Part shown: piece after piece, positions 11,440 through 21,949 of the stretch | Layout: each line of letters begins with the position of its first letter | How positions within the stretch are numbered: position 1 is the first letter of the stretch | Assembly (NCBI GenBank): GCA_026225945.1 | Contig: JAMJFZ010000199.1 | Location: 67,310,501-67,374,500 of the forward strand | Source of the DNA: Cricetomys ansorgei | Lineage: Eukaryota; Chordata; Mammalia; Rodentia; Nesomyidae | DNA length: 64,000 nt | Direction of reading: 5' to 3' | Program-made: the position numbers and the translations under genes | The notes under the pieces: generated by a model | Seen by the model: only the letters and a program-made list of their open reading frames with translations | The model's database searches: none | What the model was told of the DNA's origin: nothing

Positions 11440-11700
11440 TTCTCATTTTTAGATGCCCACCATAGGGCAGGGAGGAAGAGGAACCAACAGCCTCCTATCC
11501 AACAGCCACAGACCTGAGAACATGTCTTTCTGAGACTAGGCAGTCCCTGAGTCAGTATAAAAGAACTTCCCCTCTCCAGCTAAGCCAAGCCCAAATTGTT
11601 TAACCCCAGAACCATGAGATAAGTTGAACGTGGCTATGAAAGCCACTACGGTTTTGTTTTTTTTTAATTATTGTTTTGTCGAAAAGTAAAAGCAAAGTGG
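11440..11700 (+). mobile_element. MLT1/MaLR-like LTR fragment
   Basis: AGTATAAAAGAACTTCCCCT and, further on, AACCCCAGAACCATGAGATAAGT, then a tail of the TAAGCCACTA..GTTTTG type (GAAAGCCACTACGGTTTTG), are typical of the 3' half of mammalian MaLR LTRs. It is highly diverged, with no internal coding part nearby. Confidence 0.45.
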
Positions 11701-11763
11701 TATGTGTTCTGGATATCCTTCAGCTCTCTGGACTGAGGACAGAAATCCAGGTTCTATGAACAT

Positions 11764-11788
11764 TGTTTTTGTTTTGTTTTGTTTTGTT
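11764..11788. repeat. (TTTTG)n short array
   Basis: Four to five TTTTG units, of the kind often seen at eroded poly(A) tails on the opposite strand. Confidence 0.85.
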
Positions 11789-11789
11789 A

Positions 11790-12333
11790 TTTAGTCAGTG
11801 ATGTAAATGAAAGTGCATCAGAGATTATGAATATATAACTCTGGTCTGTGACCCGTTACTTTGTATGTAACTGTTTCATTTTTTAATCACTGAGTAATTC
11901 TGAGGTGTAAGTCTGTCTCAAGGGCTTATGGACATTATGCATTAAAAAGCCAAATTCAGATTACATTCTCAAAATAAAAGCAGCAATTATATCTTAACTA
12001 TAATTGAAAACACAGTGTCCAGTTTTAAAAGATCTGGTCATGAGGTTTATACTGTATGGTTTGGGGAGATGACCCCAGCAAGTATTAAGAAGAGGATTCA
12101 TGCTTACCAGAACTACTCAGCGAAACTTCACTTCCCATAACTCACTTCTTTTAAAATGCAGTGAAAAGACCAACAGAAAACAGGGAATGTTGAAGGAAAT
12201 GAAGGAGGGATGAGCTAAATTTGCTCTTAGTCGATGTATAATTTACTCTCAGAAAAACTAGTAGTTTGAAATTTCCATTGGGTAGAAAAATAATGAAAAT
12301 TCTCCAATTATCCCAAATGTCTTATCAACTGAC

Positions 12334-12334
<1 letters not shown>
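11790..12334. other. Unique non-coding stretch
   Basis: No recognisable element or open frame of 60 codons. Confidence 0.6.

Positions 12335-12371
<37 letters not shown>
12335..12371. repeat. (CA)n microsatellite
   Basis: About 17 CA dinucleotides. Confidence 0.96.
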
Positions 12372-12744
<373 letters not shown>

Positions 12745-12940
12745 CAGGAGTTCACCTGTGTTCTGACAGGAGACCTTAGGCAACTCATTGAACTCCCCTG
12801 TTCCTGGGTGCTCTTTCATCTGTGGATGTGGACTGGTAACTGCCTTTGTTTTGGATATATGATGAAAGGATGAAGTAAACACGCTCCATTGAGCATTTTT
12901 CAACACCCTGACATGTAGTAAACTCTTTAAAAAAAAAAAG
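12745..12940 (+). mobile_element. MIR SINE
   Basis: GACCTTAGGCAACTCATTGAACTCCC, a CTGTGGATG-type 'cctcatctgtaaa' core and the ACATGTAGTAAACTCTT tail follow the MIR consensus order. MIR is an ancient tRNA-derived SINE that used L2 machinery. Confidence 0.6.
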
Positions 12941-13369
12941 GTAGCCACCACCAATAATGTGTAATAATCACCAAATGTCACTCTATCGATATTGAAGATG
13001 CAGGTGACTGAAGTGGCAGCAGAACACATGGGTCTTGTAACAGACAGATACTATCCCAATTTGACAGATTGATGCAAAAGCAGATAAGGTTGGGCAAGAC
13101 ACAAAGAAAGTAATAGAATTACAACTGTCCACATCTGATATTGAAAACAAATCAAGAAGAGGACCCCAGGCAGACTGAAGTTTATGAGTGCATAAGACCA
13201 ACCAGATATGGGATATGTGAAAGAAGAAAAGAGAAATCAAGAGAACACCTGCTGTCTTCTTAGTACTGCATACCATATTTTATTATAATGTCTGGCTTTT
13301 GACAATAATGATGTTGTGATAAAGATTCTTATCTTAACTTTTCAGATAAAGAAAAAGGATGATGGAAGT
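12941..13369. other. Unique non-coding stretch
   Basis: Contains part of the 97-codon minus frame 12983-13276, which has no recognisable motif. No transposon is recognised. Confidence 0.55.
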
Positions 13370-13510
13370 TCTAACTTGCAACCAAGAACAAAATATTGCA
13401 TTCTTTGGCAAGTCTCTTAATTTTTCCAAGGCTCAACTTACCACTATGTGTCCTGGAGACAATGCCAGCTACCCAGTAGGATTCTGGGTAATATAGAAGG
13501 TAATTATTGT
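13370..13510 (+). mobile_element. MIR SINE fragment
   Basis: GGCAAGTCTCTTAATTTTTCC is the diverged form of the 'gggcaagtcacttaacctc' core of MIR. It is followed by a GGAGACAATGCCAGCTACCC phrase that corresponds to the 'ataatagtacctacc' region. Confidence 0.5.
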
Positions 13511-13968
13511 AAGTTACCTGTGGTTTAGCTTTTCCATGTAGCTAGTAGGACCTATGAGAATAAGACACTGAGAACAGAGGACACACAGGCTTTCTTGGCT
13601 GGCATAGGGGATGGACATTGTGGGTCTTCTATGAAGCAACCCCCCTCTCTCTCTTTGGTTCAGAGCCTAACTCTCCAGAGTCATGCTAGGTCATGCTAGG
13701 GCAGCTCCCAAGAACAGTGGTACACCACACAGGATTAACTAAGCTTTCACTCTGTGTCTCAGAACTGGCAAGTGCTCTCTTCCAGGAAACATTTCTGAAA
13801 ATGCAGAAGGCTGAGTATCAAATGTGAATGTTGCACATCCTTTTAACCAATCTATATAAAATCTGAAAGTCAGAATCCTTATACAAAAAAACCATAAACG
13901 CCTACACATTGTGCTGGGTACTCACAAGTGAGCTATAGTCTTGCCAAACCAATAGAACCAGATGGAGT

Positions 13969-13972
<4 letters not shown>
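13511..13972. other. Unique non-coding stretch
   Basis: A perfect 11-bp direct duplication (GTCATGCTAGG, twice near 13680-13701) is the only internal structure seen. Confidence 0.6.
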
Positions 13973-14036
<64 letters not shown>

Positions 14037-14050
14037 CCTCCCTTCCTCCC
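13973..14050. repeat. (CT)n microsatellite with (CCCT)n tail
   Basis: About 29 perfect CT dinucleotides, then CCCT-type units. It is a homopyrimidine tract of nearly 80 bases on one strand. Confidence 0.97.
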
Positions 14051-14202
14051 CAAACTGAAGACTATTATTTTCATTTATAAAAGCACAGGATTTGCTATGG
14101 GAACAGAAGGACTAGAGATAGAGCTTGTAACAGAGGCTTAACAGTTGGCAGATTATAGTCCTAGCCAAGTATTCCTGGTAAAGTCTTCTCTTTGTTATCT
14201 TT

Positions 14203-14275
14203 TGAGGTGCTAGGGATGAAACCCAGGATTTCTCAAATGCTAGGCAAGTGCTCCACCACTGAGCGACACCCCAGA
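14203..14275 (-). mobile_element. ID SINE (BC1/tRNA-Ala-derived)
   Basis: On the plus strand GGTGCTAGGGATGAAACCCA, ATGCTAGGCAAGTGCTCCAC and CACTGAGCGACACCCCAG are the reverse complement of the ID core, including its B box (GGTTCGAT-type) and A box (TAGCTCAGTGG-type). The A-tail is lost or very short. ID elements are rodent-specific, so this supports the assignment. Confidence 0.8.
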
Positions 14276-14784
14276 ATTTCTTGGTTATCTTAGAGCATGT
14301 CTGTAAATATAAAATCAAAGATATTTTTTATAAAATCAAAACCTTTCACAAAGGTCCAGTGAGGACATTCACATGAGCTCGATTCAGCTTCACGCCTGAG
14401 CAGAGCCTGAAGTGTCCTGTTATTATTATCATGGGATGAAATCAGGACAGTATGTGCTCTAGAACTCCTTGTCTGGTTAACTGCTCATGCTTCCACTGAG
14501 GCAAAAAGAGCTATTATTTTAAGCAGGACCAAAGTGCCATCATCAAATTCAAATTCTCCACAGATTTTAAACACTGAACTTTAATATATAGGCTTTTGTG
14601 GGGTTCTCATTTGTGTGATATCTAAGCCTTCACCTCCTCCCAGTCACCTTATTTAAATAGCAAGAGACTTCTTATAATGGTTGAACCACTCAATTTCTTC
14701 AGTGGACATGTGTAATCTTAAAGACACTGCCATATTCCTACTAATCTGAAGTAACTGGTTATACACGTATGCTATAGTGCAGCA
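14276..14784. other. Unique non-coding stretch
   Basis: No recognisable element and no open frame of note. Confidence 0.6.
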
Positions 14785-15015
14785 TTATTTTTTAACATTT
14801 ATTTTAATTTAGTTTTCTTCTCTTATACAGTACATCCTGACCTCCCTCCACTCCTCCCAGCTCCTCCAATCTCCCCTTTCCCCTAGATTTACCCCTCACT
14901 CCCACCCACCAGCCAACTCCCATAATCCCCAGTTCTCCCTAGAAAAGAATGAGTCTCCCAAGGTTATTGTTCAAACAGAGCATGACTTAACAAGATGGAA
15001 CAAGGCAGGCACTAC
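14785..15015 (-). mobile_element. Rodent L1 (Lx-type) 3' UTR fragment
   Basis: On the plus strand it starts with a T-rich stretch (reversed poly(A) end). It continues with the pyrimidine-rich block CTGACCTCCCTCCACTCCTC and then the CCCAGTTCTCCCTAGAAAAG / ACAAGGCAGGCAC phrases of the reversed Lx 3' UTR. No coding part is present. It is 5' truncated. Confidence 0.65.
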
Positions 15016-15120
15016 TTCCTATATCAAGGGTGGGCTAGGAAATCCCATGAAAGGATTTCTTAACAAAGAACAATGCTGAAATAGGGTGATCACTGATGCT
15101 GTGGATTCTGAACAATAGAA

Positions 15121-15321
15121 TTGTTCAGGAGCCCAGCAACCATTTGGCATGACTTGATGGTTGTTCTGCGATGGAACTTGGCACAAGTTAGACTTCATGC
15201 CAGAAGGCAGCTGCTGGCCTTCAAGGAGGACAGACTCAGACAAGTTCTGGAGGAGATGAAAGCTTTGTATGAACAAAACCAGTGTGAAATGAATGAAAGT
15301 CAGCTTGATGAGGTGATTTGA
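15121..15321 (+). other. Protein-like helical segment, candidate exon or pseudogene fragment
   Basis: This is the only segment in the window whose translation looks like a protein rather than a repeat. Read in frame from 15121 (a TTG; the frame is closed by a stop at 15109-15111) to the TGA at 15319-15321, it gives 66 residues. The middle includes HARRQLLAFKEDRLRQVLEE and then MKALYEQNQ, an amphipathic, charged, heptad-like helix. The spacing A-[KR][KR]QLL-x7-[QR]x[LV]xE-x5-YxQ recalls small ciliary microtubule inner proteins such as CFAP141 by eye only, and I do not assert homology. An AG (15127-15128) and a GT (15313-15314) could frame an exon of about 184 bp, but the polypyrimidine tract is poor. 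No poly(A) tail follows, so a processed pseudogene is not well supported either. It may be chance. Confidence 0.2.
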
Positions 15322-15568
15322 TACCAACCATCAGAACTTGCTCTCTTAACACCAGTCTCAAGATGTGTCCAGCAAAGGCCAAATAGCTTTCTCCGATTCA
15401 CTTATCATGCTGAAAGCAGCACTGCATGCTCCCTATTTTCTTATTACCCCACAGTTTCAATGATCACAGACCTGCAGTGCTGGCTCAGTCATCTGACTCC
15501 TCAATTGTGGATGCCAGCCAGCCTTTTATTACCCTGGTGTCTCCTAATCTATGATCCCTGGGGCCAGA

Positions 15569-15795
15569 ATAGGGGGAGGAGGAGAATAGACAGAAAGACA
15601 GTGATAGAGACAGAGAGAGACAGGGAGGAAAGAAGAAAGAAAACAAGTAGGGAGAGGGGAGTGGAAAGGGAAGGGGAGAGGAGGGAGGAGGAGGAAAAGG
15701 GAAGAGGGACATGGAGAGCGAGAGGGACATGAGAGGGAGAAGGAAAGGAAGAGAGAGAAGGGAGGACAGGGAGAGAGGGAGAGGGAGAGGGAAAT
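15569..15795. repeat. Polypurine GA/GGGA-rich tract
   Basis: More than 200 bases with very few pyrimidines on the plus strand, made of imperfect GGAGA, GAGAGG and AAAGG units. The open frames on both strands at this site (R/E-rich plus, S/L/P-rich minus, up to 112 codons) are artefacts of this tract. Confidence 0.95.
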
Positions 15796-16675
15796 GATAA
15801 ACACAGCCAAGAGTTTTAGACATTCAGATTCACACAGGACTCTGCTACCTTTCTGGGAACAGTGATAACTCAGGATCCCAAAGACCTTGCTTTTCCGGCT
15901 CCAGTACTTACATTCATGGTTTCTGGGGCAACAGGGCTCTATGAAATAAATATTTAGGAGAAAAAATGTTTAATAGATGGAAAATGTGATACTATCATTT
16001 TCTCTGTGGAAAGTGCTGTTTACCATCCTATGATCCAGAACACCTTAATAAAGTCAGAATTCTGGAATTCATAAGCACAAACACAGGAGCCTTTTTCATT
16101 TTTAATATCATGTGATTAATCATAACCAACCTCTGCGACTAAATGATGAGGCTAAGTTCTAATTTTAAAATACCCATATTAAATCTCTACTTTGTTTTTT
16201 CAGGGCACTAACTGCACAATATAAAATCTATGTTCAATAATCCAAATCCATACCCCCTTGATCCCAACCGTATCCCAGATCTTTCTATCTGAAGATTAAT
16301 GAGGATCACAGACCTGTGGCTTTTCCTCATGGCCTTCAGACTAGCAGCTTCAGTGGTGAGAACAGTAACTTTGAGTTCTAACTTAGATCTACTGAATGAG
16401 TACAAGAAGGTTTGTCCATCCTCCAGTAATTCTGACATAATTCTCACTGGAGAACCACCGCCCCAGATACTAGGGTTGGAGTTGACTAGATCTGAGTAAA
16501 CCCAGCCCATTATGAATCATGTAATCTTAGATTGTGGCTGAATTTCCTGTTCCCTGTTTTCCACATGATTTGTAAGGAATATTGAGATCATTTCCCCTGT
16601 AAGGCATTCTTCTGGCTGTTGGGGTGGGGGTGGGTAAAGTATGTTAAAAGGTTAATACAGTGTTGGGCACACTGT
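15796..16675. other. Unique non-coding stretch
   Basis: Overlapping frames at 16208-16510 (minus, 100 codons) and 16299-16499 (plus, 66 codons) lie here. Neither has a recognisable family or splice context. Confidence 0.55.
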
Positions 16676-16957
16676 AAAATATATATACACATGATATACA
16701 CTTAGCAGTTACAAGGCACATGCCCAACATAACTCACTTCACCTACATTCAATATTCACCAATCACACAAATACACATAATATACCCAAACAGACATACT
16801 TACATGTGACAAAATACCCACAATACTTATAAGATATCCACAACAACCAGCACACACACTGACAACTACATATCCAAGACATATACATTCATACTCAACA
16901 TACACATAAATGGTACCCATATAGCAAACAACCAAATCACCATGCATTCCTTGACAA

Positions 16958-17003
<46 letters not shown>
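16676..17003. repeat. CA-rich region ending in (AC)n microsatellite
   Basis: About 280 bases of irregular ACA/CATAC-rich sequence lead into 21-22 perfect AC units at 16960-17002. The frames on both strands here follow from the repeat. Confidence 0.9.
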
Positions 17004-17004
<1 letters not shown>

Positions 17005-18617
17005 TGTACACAACACACAGTCTCTGTGCTGCCCACTGCAACCAATGCACCCATAATTCCTGGCTACAAACATCCCTTTGTATTTGATTCCAACATGCTC
17101 GGCTCTAAAACCACATTTTCTGGAAGCTACATACTCAAGTACTATGATTACAGAGATTAAGGGAAATCACTTCCCTCAAAATGCTCATTGACTGACCAAG
17201 GGTAATCTACTGACTGACTAAGGGAGCTCAAGGAGAGGGAGGGAATATTCACAAAAGACCCAGGGTTTCTCTAAAGGACTAACCTTTAAGTGAAAAGGCC
17301 TTTGGCAAGCTTTTGTCCAGGGTAATCAATGCCACTCTTTGTTTAAAAAGTACAGAGGATCATTAGATTCTTGCCATCTGTGTTCACTTAGAGTCAGCAC
17401 ACTTGTTGACAGTACATACTTCCACAGTATGTAAGGCCTCGTGCATACCCTGCTTCACTCACTGCCTGGTCCGAGCTTGAGTAGCACCACTAAAACTCTT
17501 CACCTGCAGGTCAGTTTGGCCTTACACCGAAGGATAATAGGAGAGTGAAGGGTATGCATCTGCAACATGAGGCTGCAGAGATGTTTTCATTATGGAAGGC
17601 AGACAGAAGATGCCCGTAGAGCAATAGACGGAGCCTCCGAGACCAGAAGAATGGGAGATACTGGTTGTGAATTCATTACTCACCTTTCTGGGATTCATAT
17701 TGTTCATAGCATTTTATAAGAATTAGAAATATTATTTATCTGTAAGATGCTAAGAACAGCCTGCCAGCCTGGTAATAGTGCATCTCCAATAAGGGAAATT
17801 TTATTTGATTTCTGTTTCAGAAGATAAAATATGGAAGAGAAGATGCAGTAACATTACTAACATTACATTCCTGTTTGATTTCCACTCAGCAAATGGTGAT
17901 TCTAAAACTTTGTTTCTGCATAATCCTTATAATTCCATCCTTTTCTGGAGGCTTACTAGCCTTCCAGCATCCCAATGGCAGATAAATCCATATTGTGATG
18001 GGACAGATTTCCCATCACTGCATGTATCTAGGGAAAATATAGTAACCCACTTTCTGGGATGCTAGGACTCTGATTCAAGTTTGAATGTCAGTTTGCTTTT
18101 GTTCCTAGGGTTCTAAAAACCCATCATCCTCAGACAGGTCATTTATTTTTAATCAACAAGGGTGAATTACAAAAGGATTCTATTCATTCTTCCTCAAGGA
18201 AAGAGGTGCCTCGGCTATAATTTCTAGAAGACAAATGTCATTGTTTATGAAAATTTTGGTACTCCAGCCCTAACACAGAGTAGTAGAACCAGTAGACATT
18301 CAAACACATATGTTCCAGTGAGAGCTAAAATGTAGCATCGGTAAAGAGATCTGTAGCTGTAGTATGAATGTAAGAGAAGGCAAAAACTTAGCAAGGACAA
18401 ACTGCACATGAAATCCAGGATCATCTGAGTTCAAGAAAATGATGTCGTGTATAGTAAAAGACTTCTTGAGCTATTACGGGTGTCTGACAAGAAGGCAGAC
18501 ACGTGGGGCGTCTCTAGAATGAACACTGAGGACTGGTTCTGAGTTTTGAGAATGCATCGTGATACATACAAAATGAGGCGTCAACACGGAGCATGTTTAG
18601 GAGTTCCGGACTCTCCA
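17004..18617. other. Unique non-coding stretch
   Basis: About 1.6 kb with no transposon recognised. Open frames (17522-17707 minus, 17805-18065 plus) carry no known motif. Confidence 0.6.
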
Positions 18618-18725
18618 ATTCAGTTTTTCTCAACATTTGATCCCAGCCCCTCTTACAAAAGAACCATCTAGAAATCTAAACATGAAAAACAGAGTCTTGG
18701 GTTAAATGGCCAGATTTCCTCAACA
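18618..18725 (+). mobile_element. MER5-type hAT-Charlie fragment
   Basis: CAGTTTTTCTCAACATTTGA at the start, then GAACCATCTAGAAATCT and ACAGAGTCTTGGGTTAAATG, correspond to the 5' end and middle of MER5-like elements ('cagtgtttctcaac... cacctgg... gattctgggtcccac'). Strongly eroded. Confidence 0.4.
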
Positions 18726-18936
18726 TGGGAGGAGACCTAGGAACATGTGTGGTAAAATTTGCAGCCACCGAATCTCCTTCTAATGTCAACGGGGACAAGC
18801 AAGCACTGTGGAGCTAAGAGAAGAGCTAGAGACCAGATGAAAGCATTGATTTCCTATTTGTACAACCAAAGAAAGACAAGAAAGTGCTTGCAGAGAAGAA
18901 TATTAAGTGCTTCTCTTTGCAGGCTCAAGTTCCTTC

Positions 18937-18944
18937 CTTTAGCT
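18937..18944 (+). repeat. 8-bp target site duplication, left copy
   Basis: CTTTAGCT, immediately before the hAT terminal repeat. The right copy at 19169-19176 is CTTTAGCA. Confidence 0.85.
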
Positions 18945-19168
18945 CAGTGGTTCTTAACCTTCCTAATGCTATGGCCCTTTAGTATAATTTCTCATGTTGT
19001 GGTGATCCCCCACCATAAAATTATTTCCACTGCTACTTCATAATTGGAATTTTGCTACCGATATGAATCATAACGCAAATATCTGATATGCAGATGATCT
19101 TAGGAGACCTCTATGAAAAGGTCATTCAACTCAAACAGAAGTCACCACCCACAGGTTGGGAACTGCTG
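18945..19168 (+). mobile_element. URR1-type non-autonomous hAT-Charlie DNA transposon, complete ends
   Basis: The element starts CAGTGGTTCTTAACCTTCCT and ends ACAGGTTGGGAACTGCTG, so its ends form an imperfect terminal inverted repeat. The body has the phrases CATGTTGTGGTGATCCCC, AAATTATTTCCACTGCTACT and AAATATCTGATATGCAGATG of the rodent URR1 family. At about 224 bp it is too short to code for transposase and was moved in trans. The flanking 8-bp duplication, with one mismatch, is the hAT hallmark and fixes both ends. Confidence 0.92.
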
Positions 19169-19176
19169 CTTTAGCA
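19169..19176 (+). repeat. 8-bp target site duplication, right copy
   Basis: CTTTAGCA, matching seven of eight bases of the left copy at 18937-18944. Confidence 0.85.
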
Positions 19177-19719
19177 TTATTTAGACAGACTAGATTTGTG
19201 TATTGTTATGTAAAAGACAGTCAGTCTAGACAGCACCTGGGTCTCTGTGGTTGAATGAGCATGTAAGGCATGTGGATGTGCATGTCTGTGAGTGTTCTTG
19301 CGTGCACATGTGCATATGTATGTGGTGTAAGTTTCCTTCTCGTGTTTGGCATCCAGGAGGGTATAGTCAAAGGTATTGAAAACTGAGCAACATGGAGGGC
19401 TTGGAGAAACAAGCTCCTCCTCCACAAATGTAGTTAGAAGCTCCTTCCTCTAGAGATAGGACCAGGAGATTATTTCATCCTTAAATCAGATGTATCTTAG
19501 GAACTCCTAAGTTACATAAAATTGTCACTGCCCACCTAGGTGTCTGGGAATCAACTGGGCATTAGTTCAAACTTAGCTTTCAGTTCTCAGCACCTTCAGT
19601 CCCCCCAATCTAATCCCTTCTCTCCATTTCTATAGCACTGCCTTGGGAATGTGTTCACCTCATACTTCCCTGCATCAGCCCTGCCCCCTGAGTACTGGCC
19701 TCTGCCCCCACCCATGTTC
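19177..19719. other. Unique stretch with TG-rich segment
   Basis: A TGTG/GCATG-rich patch lies at about 19260-19325. No element or gene is recognised. Confidence 0.55.
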
Positions 19720-19835
19720 CTGTGAGGACAGCCTCATACTCTCACCACAGTGATGTTGTTTCTAGAACATATATCAGTTTCCAAAACTGTGCAGTGGCTC
19801 CTCCTTGCCCTCAGTGTCACGCAGGTGTTTTACAG
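19720..19835 (+). mobile_element. Possible L2 LINE fragment
   Basis: The phrase GTGCAGTGGCTCCTCCTTGCC and the C-rich DNA upstream resemble the 'cagtggctccccattgcc' part of the L2 3' region. Weak match. Confidence 0.3.
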
Positions 19836-20720
19836 CTATGCATTTCTTATACTTAAGACACAGTGATTCCTACCATCGCTCCCACACTGTGTCTGAGCTT
19901 TAATCTCCTTCCCTCCATCCTCTGTGTGTATTCTAAGGATCCCATCTTTGAATGGACTCTGGAAGAAAGACCTCAGCACAGAAGGGTGGTCTTTATGACT
20001 AGTGATGATCATATATACAAGGGTTTCAGCTGCTGCCACCAGATTGTATTCACTAATCAGCCATAGAAATTGCTATTTTTATTTCTTTCTTCAACACAGT
20101 TTTCAGGATTTCAAAAGTATGTCATGCAGTCCATTTCAAAGCAACCAGATTACCTTAGCTTAGAGGTTCTGGGGCCCCTGGGGCAGAGGTCTATATCAAT
20201 TAAATGGTCGTGATTGTTTTAACTTTTACAATATGTTTAAAATGCATAATTAGTGATTTATATTTTCCAAAAAAAATGCTTTAAAATGTTCTCAGTTATC
20301 TTCTGGGGAAATCTGATTTTAAAATAAATACATATATTTTTATAAGTATTATCATCCAGAACCTTACTGGATATCATCTGGGGAAAACTTCTTTAACAGG
20401 CATACTTTACATTAAAGTATGGTTTTCCTCCAAATTTTCAATATTTAAGTTGTACAACCTTTGATATTTTAAACAAACACAAAGACTATGTTGACCTTTT
20501 CATACATTTACTTTATGAAAAAGGAACATGACGTTAGTGTGCTAAAAAGACAGTACCTAGAAAAGGGAAGGTGGGCAAACATTTCTCATCCTACATGGAA
20601 GGGTTACAACAGGGAGGAATCACGGAGGACAACGTAGCAACTGTAATGAGACGTACGCATGAGGCCTCAGAACCCTGTATCAGCATAAGCTGATTTCATT
20701 CAACTCTGAGATCAATGGCA
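19836..20720. other. Unique stretch, AT-rich in its middle
   Basis: No family is recognised. About 20200-20520 is strongly AT-rich with no open frame. Confidence 0.6.
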
Positions 20721-21199
20721 GAGATGGCTCCAGACACCTGCACCTGCACTCCATGATGAGATGGTTCCAGACACCTAAACCTGCACTCCATGAAGAATGG
20801 GCTCCAGACACCTGCACCTGCACTCCATGCAGAGATGGTTCCAGACACTTGCACTGGTGTTCCATGCAGAGAAACTCCATACACCTGCACCTGCACTCCA
20901 TGCAGAGAAGTTTGCAGAGACCTGCACCTGCATTCCATGTAGAGGTGGTTCCAGACACCTGCACCTGTACTCCATGTAGAGATGATTCCGGACATCTGCA
21001 CCTGCACTTCATGCAGAGTTTACAGAGACATGCACCTGTACTCCATGCAGAGATGATTTTAGACACTTGGACCTGCACTCCATGCAGAGATGCTTCCAGA
21101 TATCTGTACCTGTACCACATGCAGACATGGTTTTCAGCCACATGTCCCTGCATTCCATACAGAAATGGTGAACAGCCACCTGTGTCTCTACTCCAAACA
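20721..21199. repeat. 37-bp minisatellite, about 13 copies
   Basis: Tandem units starting GAGATGGTTCCAGACACC and ending in a CTCCATGCA-type phrase. Unit starts I counted: 20721, 20758, 20795, 20832, 20869, 20905, 20942, 20979, 21016, 21050, 21087, 21124 and 21162. Most units are exactly 37 bp; others are 36, 34 and 38. Copies differ from one another, so the array is old or was kept diverse. Because 37 is not a multiple of three, each unit shifts the frame by one. This opens long frames on both strands: 157 codons minus and 199 codons plus (the longest in the window). Their Cys/Arg- and His/Thr-rich repeats are therefore not evidence for a protein. Confidence 0.96.
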
Positions 21200-21399
21200 G
21201 TATTGGTTTGCGGCCATTCAGCCCTGAAGTCTATGCTCTTCTATCTTCCCAGGAAAATTACTCCAAGCAGTCATACTAATGAAGTATGCTATTCCAACTT
21301 CCCAGATGTCATGGTTGCTGCAAGAGAATCTGCTCAAAGCCCAGGTAAATGATCTCAATGAGAATGGAAATGACCAGCACCATTTGATGATGCTAAATT
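21200..21399. other. Spacer between minisatellite and L1
   Basis: The first 40 bases are a decayed further minisatellite unit. The rest is not recognised. Confidence 0.5.
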
Positions 21400-21614
21400 T
21401 TTACAGTGTGTATTTTTGGGTTCTTGTAAAAACTCAGGTATCTGTAGGTGTGTGGAGTTATGTTCAGATCTCCAATTCTGTTTCAATGATCAAGTGTCTG
21501 TTTTTATGCCAGTATTATACTGTTTTTATTACTGTTCTACAATTTGAAATCTAGAGAGGGAATACCTTCAGGAGTCCTTTTGTTATTCAGGCTTGCCTCC
21601 GTGACCAGTGTGTG

Positions 21615-21658
<44 letters not shown>

Positions 21659-21949
21659 CCACATGAAGTTTAAAATTATTCTTTCAATCTATTTGAAGAA
21701 TTGTGTTGTAATTTTTATGGGAATTGAACTCTGTACATAGCTTTTGGTAGGATATCCAGTTTCAGTATATTAATCCTAACAATCCATGCATATTGGAGGA
21801 CTGACAATTTTCTGGTGTCTTCATTAAGTTCCTTTCTTCAATTTCTTTAAGTTTTTAATGTAACTGCCTTTCATTGTTCAGTAAGAGTTATCCCAAGATA
21901 ATTTTGAAGTGATTGTGAAAGATACTGTTTCCATGACTTTACTATACAC
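21400..21949 (-). mobile_element. L1 ORF2 remnant, antisense
   Basis: On the minus strand the translation contains WIVRINILKLDILPKAMYRV with flanking matches to the conserved L1 ORF2 region that follows the reverse transcriptase motifs. It has stops and frameshifts. It directly abuts an L1 3' UTR in the opposite direction (21950-22905), and the two are probably the inverted 5' and direct 3' parts of one insertion. A (TG)n array lies inside it. Confidence 0.85.
21615..21656. repeat. (TG)n microsatellite within L1
   Basis: About 21 TG units interrupt the antisense ORF2 fragment. Confidence 0.96.

Noticed and set aside
13680..13701. Perfect 11-bp tandem duplication
   Set aside because: Two copies only. 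An ordinary replication-slippage event without further structure.
15485..15823. 112-codon S/L/P-rich minus frame
   Set aside because: Antisense translation of the polypurine tract.
20753..21352. 199-codon open frame, longest in the window
   Set aside because: It is the translation of the 37-bp minisatellite. Long frames are open on the other strand too, as expected from a unit not divisible by three.
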